DNA of 64,000 nt from Tetrahymena thermophila SB210 (lineage: Eukaryota > Ciliophora > Oligohymenophorea > Hymenostomatida > Tetrahymenidae). The DNA lies in NCBI RefSeq assembly GCF_000189635.1, contig NW_002476542.1:172827-236826 (forward strand), written 5' to 3'. The notes under the pieces were generated by a model, which saw only the letters and a program-made list of their open reading frames with translations, was not told the origin of the DNA and made no database searches. Shown in pieces: positions 15,426-27,300 of this stretch. The stretch's first letter is position 1. The number at the start of each line of letters is the position of its first letter. The position numbers and the translations under genes were made by a program.

Positions 15426-16743
15426 TTAATTGAAACAAAAAAAGAAAACTTATTTTAATTCAATTTATTCTTCATATATTTTACAAACTCAAATTAAATC
15501 AAATAAAATATTCAAATATTTACTCAAAAATTAACAAAAAACAAATAAATGCACTTCCTCAAAATAAAATATTTTCATTCAGTTTTAATATTAATAAATA
15601 ATCAATTATGCTCTTACTAATTAATTTATATTTATTATGTATGTATATTTATTGTAAAACTTGTAGTCAATGTATTAATTAAATTATTTAATGTTTCATA
15701 AGCTTTTTAAGGGCTTACACAAACACCCAAAGCGCATTCGTCACTTTTTCAATAAATTTAAATTTTCACAGCTCATTAGGTAAATTAAAACACTAATTTA
15801 AGGGTTATAAAAATATCACAAAGTCAAAAGCAAAATAAAATAATAATTGATCAATTTTTTGATTAAATATAAAACTTACACTTTTGTTTAAAGTGATTAT
15901 GAAACATTACAATTTTCATCAAATTTTCTATCAAAATCTGGCAATTGAATTATTTAATTATATTATCCATCCACAAATAAATAAAATATTTTTTTAGATA
16001 TTCTGTAAATACTATAAAAAGTATAATATATTTAAATTTTCTTACCTATTTTAGTTCGAGTATTCTTTCTTAATAAATTTAAAAACTTTTCTCTTATTTT
16101 TAGAATTTTTAAATTTATTGGAAAGACAATAAATTATAGAAGTAACAAAAGAAAATAACATCAAGGCTTTACAAAATTTACAAAAGTTTTCAAATTTTTT
16201 AATCTAGTTTTCCTTTTATATTTTTTAATTACATTAATTTATTATTTCAGACAATCTGCTTTCTTCTATTTATCGCTTGTAAATAATTCACTACTTTTTA
16301 ATAAATATTCATAAAATTGTATTTTTAATACATAAATATTTTATATTATTATGATTTAAAGTTTCGTCTTTACTATGTTATTAGTTATTTTCTTTCTGAG
16401 AGATTATATATAGGCAGCAATACCATTATAAATGTAGCTTAGATTTAGTTTTTGCATTTTAAATAAGATATAATTAGCCTTTATTGATTAATAAACATTA
16501 TTTTTTAAATCTTCTTTACTAAATAAAATTTTAAATATAAAATTCAAATCAAGTCCTTTCATTAAAAATAATATAATTTTTTTTTTTAGAAATATTTTAC
16601 TTAAAATGTTAAATGAACAATGAGAAATATTTGTTAGCAATTTAAAAAATAACTTGAAAAGAATTTGTTTCTTTATCATAAAAAGAAGTCATAAAAAAAT
16701 AATTAAATAACTAGTTTGTTTTCTCTATCTTACAAAAATTAGA
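15426..16743. other. Intergenic AT-rich spacer
   Basis: 1.3 kb separating two + strand genes. Only short or low-complexity frames occur, such as a Lys/Phe-rich frame on the - strand at 16.5-16.7 kb that looks like a composition artefact. No supported feature. Confidence 0.5.
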
Positions 16744-19700
16744 ATGTATAATTAGCAATCATTAATTCCTCAATCACAGCACTATTTATCACCAAATTAG
16801 AGGCCAAAATCCAAAAATAATTTAGATTATTATAACGATCCTTATGAAAGTTAGTAAAACGCCATCCATCAAGCAGCTTCTGCTTAGCAGCTTATTAGCC
16901 CTCCAACTTAAATGATACCATCTTAGCATTTATATTAGCAAGACCTTTTAGGTGAGATGAGAGCAAAAATGAATTTATAATCAGAAAATATCAAAATATA
17001 CATAACGTTAAAAAAAGATGTAGATGACGAAGGGGATTATCGCAAACTCATTTTAATGACAAAAAGTAACAAATATAAAACAATAAAGCACTTTTAAATA
17101 CATTTTTTATTTCGATTCAACAGCTAACATAAAAGTTTCTATGCTAAAGAGACTTGTTGAATAAGAATTTTCAGACTTATTTCCAAATGAACCAACATTT
17201 ATTTGTGCGAAATTGTAGGATTAATATGGATATTCATTATCAAATAGTAGCTATGTATTTGAATTAGTTAAAAATGGAGATAAATTATACGCGCTTCCTG
17301 AAAAAATAGGTTCTGATATGGGTAAAATCTCAAATTTTGAAGCAAAAAAAATAATTGGCATTTTATGAAAAAATAACCAAAAAAAGACTTTATAAATTTA
17401 CTGAATTAGTTTTAATTTATAAATAGGTGCGGTCAATATGCATTTAACAAGTGACATATAAGAACTGCTGTATCTGCTTAGATCTATGCAGCAAAATATC
17501 TGCTCCAAGCTAACGGGTGTGAATATATTTTAAAATCAAATATAATTTATTTTTCTGCTTATTTACAAAAGAGCAATTAAAACAAGCAGCCATTTAATTC
17601 ATTTAATTAATTATTTGGCTTATTAACTAAATTTTAAAAGTTTCATAATATAAAAAAGCTGAAATTTGATTGATTTATTTATTTAACTTCACTAAAATAA
17701 TTTGTAAAAAGTCTTTCTCTTTAAAATTTTATTAATCAATTTTAATTTTAATTAGATGCTTCATTTACCAGAATTGAAAATCTTGAAGAAGTTTTAGGAG
17801 CTATTCTCCCTTTAGGATTTAGTGCCTAAAACAAAATGATTGTGCATAATGTTGCAGCTATTATAAGAAAAATATTCCTTACTGAAAGATTAGAAATGTT
17901 TGAGGTTTAAGAAAATATTATTATTCTCAATTTGTTAATTAATCTTCTTCATTTTTGGATATGCGAACTCATTTTCGGCGATCCCTACCTACTGCAATAA
18001 GTAGTCGACATATTGGAAATCTTATTCAAATCGAGTGAGACAATTTTTTATTTTTAGTTTCCAAAAAATAATGTTTTTATTATTCATTTAATTATTTAGT
18101 TGTAATTTGCCAAAAAATGAAAACTCCATAAGCAATCAACTCATTAATGTTAGCATCTAAGTTAGATTCAGTATCAGTTCAAACAAGGTCTAGAATGATT
18201 AAACTCATTTCACATTTAACAAAAGGTGACTTCAAAAACACTTACAATCCTAAACCTGTTTCAAGAGGATAAATCATACAGCTTAACAGAGATGTAGATG
18301 CAGCCTAACGCTAAACTGGTCTAAGATTATAATAGCAAGAAGAAAATAACAGAATTAAATAATAATAAGAAGATAGTTTAGATTAATTTTATAAAAACTC
18401 ATAGAGTAGATTACCTATTGGCAGAGAAAATTAAATAAATCAAAGCTATTAACCTAACTTTGCACCAAATAATGCTACAAACAATGTAATTAAAAGACCT
18501 TAAAGCAGTAAAATATTTACTTTTATAGCCTAAAATTATATTTTAACATCCTTATTTTTCATTTTAGTAAGAGGAAACACAGCTAATAAGAATCTCTAAA
18601 ATAATCCCTATGGTGAGTATAGACTTCCATCTAATCCTTAAATTAAAATAGATGATTAATTAGAAGATGCTAAAAGGTATTAATTAATTTCTTTAAGTTA
18701 AATTTAAAAAGCCCTACCAAAGGCTCAGAATTAAAAACAATTGAAAATTTTCATTATATGAAACTTAAAAATATTTATTTGAAATTTCAAATCTTAAATA
18801 TATATTATGACTCATCTTCCTCTTAAATTATAAGATATTCAACTAATTAGTTTTTTACTTTAATTTATAAATGAATATTCTATTATATCATAGATATTTC
18901 TTTTTTTACACTAAATTATTTTTAATTTTTAATACTAAAAAAATTAATATTTTTTAATAATACAGATTATAGCAATAATCCAGATTCGAACCCTTTAAAA
19001 ATTCGACTAAAAATATAATGCGTCCAAAATCGCCTAAAGAAAATTAGGATGGATATGTAGGAAATATTTATTCAAAAGATGGAGCAGATACATTCCAAAC
19101 AGTAAATGATAACATGATGAAAGACTATGTTAGTTTATTAGATCCAACTGCATCAAGAGATATGCATATTTTTGCAGTTTAGAACTTAGAACCTATTATT
19201 GAAAGTATAATACACATCATTATGGATAACAAAGAAAGCTATTCAAAGATTCTTAATCTAATTGAAATTACTCTTCCAACAGATCCATCTATGCAGTAAC
19301 TTAAAATCTTAGATACAATTTGCCAACATCTGAATCCTTATAGAGCAGAAGAAGGATTAAAAAATAAAATTATTTAAAGAGTGTTAAAAGCATTTAACTT
19401 TTAACCAACTGCCTTCTAGCCAATATTATTTAATTTGATGAGGAAACACCTTGAAGTTGGAGGTTATGCAGTTGACGTATCTACTGCAATTAGCCTTATA
19501 GAATGCCCTTACGAAAATCTTCAGAATTTAGGTATGAAAATACTTACAGTTCTCTCTGATTCAAATAGATCAAGAGTTTCTAATTTTGATATATCATTTG
19601 AAAGTCACATTAAAATGTTGATTGACCTAACGCTCGCAAGAGATAAAACACATGAATTTGTTAATCACACCCTATAAACTCTTTCTAATTTAGCTCTTAA

Positions 19701-20029
19701 AGACACTCTTAGAGCTTAAATTGTCCACAATAAGGGAGTAGAAATTTTCTTAGCCCATTTAAGAAATGACTCCAATATTGAAGGCAAAAGATTAGCTGCA
19801 AAAATACTTTTAAATCTATCTATAGGATCAAGTAATATAAATAAAATTAACAAAATTATATTTAAACCATTATAATTGTCAAATAGGAGATATAAAAATG
19901 AGGATTGTTGGAGAATTGACTGATGAAATAAGGTAAATGCATAAAAACGAATTAGACTCAATTGTTCATGGTTACTTATAGACTTTATTGGTATCAAAAG
20001 ATAACAATAGAGATCTGCCAATTTTCTGA
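16744..20029 (+). CDS. Armadillo/HEAT-like repeat protein, 804 aa
   Basis: Exons 16744-17065, 17124-17321, 17427-17516, 17756-18034, 18100-18507, 18568-18676, 18966-19831 and 19887-20029 sum to 2415 nt (804 aa) with all phases consistent. The Gln/Pro/Ser-rich start (MYNQQSLIPQSQHYLSP) is followed at residues ~75-160 by a compact region (KIYITLKKDVDDEGDYRKL, then LYALPE). It could be a ubiquitin-like or doublecortin-like fold, but that is a guess from its beta-rich pattern. Residues ~170-290 and ~480-800 are helical repeats (LVNHTLQTLSNLALKDTLRA-like helices, SIECPYENLQNLGMKILTVL) typical of armadillo folds. A Gln-rich linker lies between them. Such proteins usually act as scaffolds, in ciliates often in cilia or the cell cortex; that role is inference. 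I do not recognise a specific orthologue. Confidence 0.82.
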
Positions 20030-20703
20030 AAAATAAATGCAAAATCACCAAAATAAATATAATTTTTAAAAAAATAAAAAAATAACTCTACTTTAATTGA
20101 AAGCATATTAAACAATAAAAATATTCAAATTAAATAAAATTATTGTTAGTTAAATTAATTTTTTATTATATTTTAGTCTATTTCATTAACAATTAAACAA
20201 ATGCTATTATATTTAAAATTAATTTAAATTTAAATAAATTCATTTTGCTTTATAGGAATATTTAATTTATTAAACACTTTATTTATTAACTAAATAAACT
20301 ATTAAAAAACAAATAATTCTTGAAAATCAAAAACTAAATTTGAATAAGCTACAGCTGAAAAAAAATCCCTTGATATTTACTAGATTTTTTATATTTAAAT
20401 TTTAACTTAACTTTATAGTAATAAATATAATTAATTAATAATTTATATATTTTGATTAATTTAGTGTGATATGTTCATATTCTCATACTATATAATTTTA
20501 AATTATTAATTTTGATTTAATATTTTTTGTCTATTATTAAGTAAATTTACAAAATTTAAAACAAATCAATTACTTAAAAAGCGATTTAATGAATAATAAT
20601 TAGCTAAGAAAAAAAGAATTTATAATTTAATGTTTTAACTAATGAAAAATAGATTGTGATAGTAAATAAATATATATTAAATTATATTAGATATTCTTGA
20701 ATT
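20030..20703. other. Convergent intergenic region
   Basis: 0.67 kb of A/T-rich sequence between the 3' ends of a + and a - strand gene. It should contain both 3' untranslated regions. No gene seen. Confidence 0.5.
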
Positions 20704-22804
20704 TCAAAAATTGATTGACTCAATAATTTCACTTAGTTTATGAGAAATGCTTTCTTTTTCAGTTTGTGGGATAGTTGGAACTAAATTTTTAATTTTACTT
20801 ATGTAAAATAATATAGAAGCGCTCCTAGACAAATTTTCTACCATATTACTGAAACTCTTATTGGTTTTTGTATTTTAAAGAGAAGAATCTAAGTATAAAG
20901 TTTTATCAGCTTGAAACTTCTCTTCTCTCTTTACAAAATTTAGAATTTTACATAAAACTTCTTCATCAAAATCTGTTTCTATGTCAGTTAATTATGGATT
21001 ACTCAAATATAATTCAGCACAGTGCAATGCAAAATATTCTAATTTAACATTTTTTATTTACTTAAGAAGTTTTCCAAATTTAACTTTTAAAGCCACTTGT
21101 TTTATTTTTTAAACCTAATAATATTATTTTTAATTTATGAGTTTGATGATTAATTTTTTTTTTAAAAATAAAATCCCCCTATTTTAATATTTAATTTCAA
21201 TAAATACTATGTGTAGATTATGAAATTAAAGAGGGGGTTTGATGTTTTTGTTTATATATAAAAATCAAGATAATTTTGGGAGAATATTTATTTACTTCTG
21301 CATTAGTTTCATCTGCGTCTGAGTAAGAAAGAAGAAAATATATTTTTGCTTTGATAATTGTATTTTAAAATGATTGATTTTTTAAGTATGCAAAGAAAGG
21401 AGCTATTTCTTAGAATTAAAATAGTGCTTAGTTATATTGAATCATAATTGTTATAAGGTTATTTATGATATATGGAGAAACAGAGTTATTTGGAAGGGTA
21501 TTTTGGAGAGCATCAATATATTACTTTAAATCGCTATACAACTAGAAAGTGTTTAAGTTAAATAATTCGGCGTTTCTTAGAAGACTTTATATGATTTTTT
21601 GTGATTCTATTTGATAATTTTAATCCTTTGCAATTAATTTGTTCTATGATTACTAAATTTCATCTACATATTATTTAAGATTATCTTAATAAAATTTGTA
21701 TAGATTTTTTAGAACTAATTGAGAGTATTCTTGAGTAAAGCAATCAAATTTTTACTATTTAAAGTCAAATGAATAATAAACTTCTTAGAATAGTCCATTA
21801 TGCAAAAAGTTACTCAAAAAGTGTATTTGATTTGGCAATGAAAGAGATCCAATTTTGGTAAAGATATTTTTTACCAACTGCTCTTCTGGAGAAAGAAGTA
21901 CGAAGATACGATAAATCTATATTAATAAATTTTAAGGTATGCTCATTTCTTGAATGATAGAATACATTCCTGTATGATAGCATGTTTCTGTCACTTTCAG
22001 GATATTTGAGAGTAAGATTAATCCACCTTATTAACTGAAATAATTGGATGATTTCAGGCATTTAAGCATCAAAATTTCATACTTTTCTAAAAAGACTTCA
22101 CTAGTTTGGTTAAAATTGCTTAAGAAAATACTCAATAAATGTTTAGAAATTTATTTTATTTTTTATAAAATGTGAAAGGAATGATTGCTTTCAAAAATCT
22201 AGGGCTCTTCTTAATTCTCTTCATCGTTTTATAATTTTTCATACATTTTAAAACATGCATATCCATAACATTGCAAAGCAATTTCATCTTAAATTAGCAT
22301 ATCATACATAAGATCAACCACAGTCTCAAAAAATTTCAAAAGTTGCTCAGATAGCGTTAAAGAATTTATTCTTTTCATTACAATTTTAGTTATCAAATAG
22401 ATAATAGCAAATTTTATATTTCTATTAATTAGGTAAACAATAGCGCTGTTGTCCATATTCAAAACATTAGGCGAACTCTATTCTTAAGCTTTCAAAAGAA
22501 GATATGTTTTATCTATAATGCTTTCTATTTACCATTGCTAAATGCTATAAATAAAGCTCTCACTTAACTAAATGCTTATAATATTGTATAGCTCATCATC
22601 TAGGATACTTATATTCTTTAATCCTAAAATTTATTGTTTAAGTTTCAACATTTTGCTATCGAATTCATTTAATTTTTCTATTAAAAAAATAACATCATAA
22701 GCATAAAAAAGAATAAAGTTGGAAAATGTGAAATTGTACTTTGATAAATATTTTTTAATTTTTAAATCTTTTCTTTAAAATAATTTTTTAAGATTAATTC
22801 TCAT
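20704..22804 (-). CDS. Hypothetical helical protein, 639 aa
   Basis: Two exons, 22804-21296 and 21114-20704, sum to 1920 nt with a phase-0 splice. The single intron (21115-21295) contains a C-rich and a G-rich run that could pair (near 21174-21183 and 21231-21238). The protein is almost entirely helical, rich in Leu, Ile, Lys and Gln, with segments such as LLRNAELFNLNTFQLYSDLKQYIDAL and KIYFLLSYSDADETNAE. It resembles HEAT-like or TPR-like solenoids, but no diagnostic motif is visible and I do not recognise it. The chosen start is the first ATG in this frame (MRINLKKLF). An overlapping upstream frame beginning with two ATGs near 22907 also reads like protein and is offset by one base, so the true N-terminus may be longer. 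Confidence 0.75.
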
Positions 22805-24303
22805 GCAATAAAAGAATTGAATGAATACAAGTGTAAAGAGGCTCTGAGAGAAATTTTCCATCAGTAAATAGCAAATACTCACTCAAAATATCTTTTGGCT
22901 TAGATTACATCATTATTTAGGCAGAGAGACAGACACAACTAAAAATCAAATAAATGCTCTTCCTTTATCGTTTTATATTAAGTAAAAAGAAAAAAATAAT
23001 ATTTTCCCCCTAAATTTATTAAAATAATTTATTTTTAATAAGCAAATAGTCAATCTTAAACTTAGAACAACGTACTTCTTTATATTTAGTTTGCTCTATT
23101 ATTTAATTATTAAAAAGCTAAAAAAGATTTTGTTTGAAATTTTATCAATTAATTTACTGCTATAAAACAGTATAAAAATTAATCAAAATAAATCAGCTTA
23201 AAATATTAAACAGACAAAAAGAATATTATTTAATTCATGCAAAATTGCGGGAAATATAGTCATTTAATCAGAAATCGTTAGCTAAAATTAAATTTATAAA
23301 CAAAATTCTCCATAGTAAAATTCTTAAATATTTATAAGAATGAAAGTATTTCTTTAAGCTTAATTAAAATTATTTTTATTTTTTTAATTGTAAATATTTC
23401 ATTTAAAAAAGCATAGAAAAATAGCAGAATATAAAAAAAGTAAACTTTTTAAACAAAAAATTGAAAATTTAATAAAAATTAAAAAAATTTTAGAAAAAAC
23501 AAAAATTATTAAAATTTTATTATTTTAACATTCAATAAAATAAATTTATTTCTAAAAAATATTTTTATAAATTAAATTAATTAATTTAAAATGAAAATAG
23601 TTTTCAACACATCAAATTTGCTTTTAATTTCATAAATGTAAATTAAAATTTTCTAATCAGATTAATTAGTAAAAATCGACTTACAAGTAATAGCAAATTT
23701 AAATTTTACCTTCAATAAAATTAGAAAAAGTCATTACAAATTTAGCTTGTACCTTTAATAGAGATTATTAAATTCATCTTAAAAAACTTTTCATCTTAGA
23801 ATTATTTGAATATTTTTTAACACCAAAAGATAGATAGATACCTTTATTGAGTAAGATACTATAAATTTTCTTATTAGATATTTTAGATAAATATTTACTA
23901 ATAGAATACTAGTTTAAATGAGAGAAGTGAGAATGTTTAAGCTGTTTATAATAATGAAATTTAGTATTAAAGTAAGTATTAAAGAGCTTTTCTAATAAAA
24001 TTGTTTAATATAATTTATTTCATTCTCTTTCTTTCTCATAGATTTTTTATAATTTAAGAAATAAAAATATTCATTTTGAAGAATCAGTAAGAATGCATGA
24101 GTTAATAATTGGTTGATTGATATATAGTCTATATGTTAGCAAGTATTTTTTAAAATATACTAAACTAGTTTTTGATAATTAATTAATTAAGTATTAATTT
24201 TTTTTAATATTTTTCTTTTAATTTTTTAACTGTTCGGCAAAATAGCTTGATGATTCAGCTTAAATAAGAAAGTAACAAATAATCATTGTATGGCAAAAGA
24301 AAT
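22805..24303. other. Divergent intergenic region, very AT-rich
   Basis: 1.5 kb between the - strand helical protein and the + strand carboxypeptidase gene. The part near 22805-22910 may be coding (see the alternative N-terminus). The remainder has long A and T runs and no supported gene; it should contain both promoters. Confidence 0.5.
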
Positions 24304-27300
24304 ATGAATTAAAGTACTTTATTTTACAAGTAATAAACTCATTGAAATCTCTAAATTTTTTTTAAAAATTGAAAAAGATGAAACAATCATTCAAAAGAAG
24401 TTCATTTTAAGCAAGTAATTCAGCGAGGATCAAGAGGAAGAAGGATTTATTGAAGAAAAGGATTTATACACATATATTGAGATACCTAGTTCAAATCTTA
24501 AATTAAAAGAAAATATGAAGCTAAGTGATGGAGATGAATCTGATGATGAGGAAGATTATAAAAATTTAAAACATAGATTTAGTCTTCATCTTCCAGAGGC
24601 TAATCCTCTACTAGACAATAGCAAATAAATCAATTATGAACCTAAATTGTTACTCGATAACATTACAATTAAGTAAATTATTGAGAGAGACATTTAATAA
24701 TGGATGCAAATTGCACAACTATTAAATTAAATAATAATATTTATCCTTACATCATACTCTATTTATTAATTGAATAGAAAACAAACATTGGATTAGTAGA
24801 CAAACTCAAGTAAAATAACAAACAACCAAATTCCATAAAATCAGCAATAAAAGCGAGTATAAACTAAATTTCTAAATTAACTTTCGTTTGGTTTGGGATT
24901 TCTACTTTATTTGTTTGAAAAGAATAAAGCCAAAATTTTAGAAATACTAATTTTTATTTGTTCTATTAAAATTATTTTAATTTTTAAAAAGGCCCAATAA
25001 ATGGATAGAAGCAACTAAGCTTATTTATATGATAAATACATGAAAGACAATTTAAATTATAAATTGATATACTCTAAATACTCTGAGAAGAGAGAAGAAA
25101 GCGAAATGGATCATAATTTTGCAGGATATTACATAAATTTAGCAAATGTATTTACACTTGGTAAACACATATCAAAGGAATTAATAGGTGAAACAGATAT
25201 TTTTCAACAACTAAGAGAGAAGCACAAATATAAATCAATAACTTCATCCCCTAGAGGCTCTAGTAATAATTTGGATTAAAATGCCTCTAATCATTAAATC
25301 AACTATCTAAGCGACTAAGATTAAATAATAGTGAGCGAAGACATACAAGATGAGCTCGTTAATTAATAAGAATAATTAGTTTTTGATAGCAGGTTTGAGT
25401 CTGGAAATCTGATGTACGCGTTCTAGAGAAGAGATCCAAAATATTCTGATGAGTATGATTTAATAATATGTAATGATATAAATTCCAAAGGTTATGCTCA
25501 ATGGTTCTACTTTTCTATTTCAAAAACTAAAAAGGATAAAACCATCAAGTTGAATTTAGTAAATCATGTAATTAAATCTAAAAATAAATTCACTTTCTTG
25601 TCAAAATTTTATTAATTTTCTTTTTCTTTTATCTTTCTATTTCTAAAAGATTTATTTCAAACATAATTAACTAACTAACTTACAAATATACATTCAAAAA
25701 TAATATTTATTTGATCACCTAATTAATATATTTATTTCCTTTACCTTTACCATTATATAAATTACACTTTTCTCTCAAATCTCTTTTGTTTACTTAAACC
25801 GTTTGAAATAATTAGAGTAAAAAGTAATCTTTGTTCAAAAATGGTATGAAACCTGCTATTTTCTCTGTCAAGAAAAATAAAAATGAGAAAGAAAAAAGCT
25901 GGGAAAGAGGAGGAAACAATGTGAAATATTACTAAAATTAAATTTTAAAAGTAAATTGAATTAAAATATTTCACTTATTTTGTTTTAATGCTCAATTTCG
26001 AATAATATAAAGGAAGAAACTTATGATAACTATTATTATACACTTTCTTTTTCATATACTTTTGAGTATGACGACGATGTTGTATATTTTGCTATGTCCT
26101 ATCCATATTCTTACACCTAGATGATTAACCACTTGAATACCACCATAGAAAAATGCCAATTAACTTAACCTTTGATGTATATTTAAACTTAAAAGCTAAT
26201 ACCTAAAAATCACTCGAAATTAAAATATGAAACTTTCAAACATTTCTAAATACAAATTGAAATTTATCTATTTCATCTAAATTGCAATATTAAAGAATAG
26301 ATTATAAAGATAAAGCCTACTATTAATTTATGTATCAATGCTAATCAATCTTAACTAAAATAGAAAGTTATTTTATTTTGCTAAGATTAATTTAAAATCA
26401 AATTCAAATTTCATGCTAAATTAAAAAATATGCAATTTCTTACATTTAATTTAAGGTTTTTAGGAGGAAAATATTAAGAAAATAACTTAGATTAAATATA
26501 TCAATTAAAAAATAATTAGATTTAAATATATCTTTAATTTAAAAAAATTAAATTTGTAAGAAATTTAATCACTTTATTTGAAATTTCAATTTGCTAATAT
26601 GAGAATGATTTTAATTTAAATATTTATGATTTTGAGTGTAAATTACACATTATTATAAACTAATAAAATTTTTTTTATTAGACAGATAAAAAAGGAAATT
26701 CTTTGTCATACAATATCAAACAATGCTGTCCCTTTGCTGACTATAACTAACAAGGAAAAAGATTAAATCGAAAAAGGAAAAACTTAAAATCCACCTAATG
26801 AGAGTAAATAAAAAAAGATAGCTATGCTTATGGCTAGATAACATCCAGGTGAAACTGTTTCTTCATTCTTGATGTAAGGTGTTATTGATTTTTTGGTTTC
26901 TGACTGTGTAGAAGCTAACTTTTTAAGAAACAAATATATTTTTAAAATAATTCCAATGGTAAATCCTGATGGAGTTCTTTATGGAAATTTTAGGTAAATA
27001 TAAAATATTAATATGACTTTAAAAGAATATAAAATTTTTTAATTCTTAAAGGTGTAATTTATCAGGAGTTGATTTAAATAGATAATGGAGTAATCCAAAT
27101 AAGCTCTTACATCCAACTGTTTATAGTATAAAAAACTTGATTTCTAAATACCGTTAATAAGATTACCAAATTGATTATTTTATTGATCTTCATGGTCATA
27201 GCAAGAAATTAAATTCCTTTGTTTATGCTTGCAAAATGGAATCTGATTAATATGCTTGTTGTCTATTTCCTATGATGCTTTCTAAACTTAATCCTGTTCT

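Noticed and set aside
24720-24990. Additional intron in the carboxypeptidase N-terminal region
   Set aside because: The sequence is rather intron-like, but the frame is open throughout and no GT...AG pair removes the whole hydrophobic stretch in phase, so I left it as coding with low certainty.
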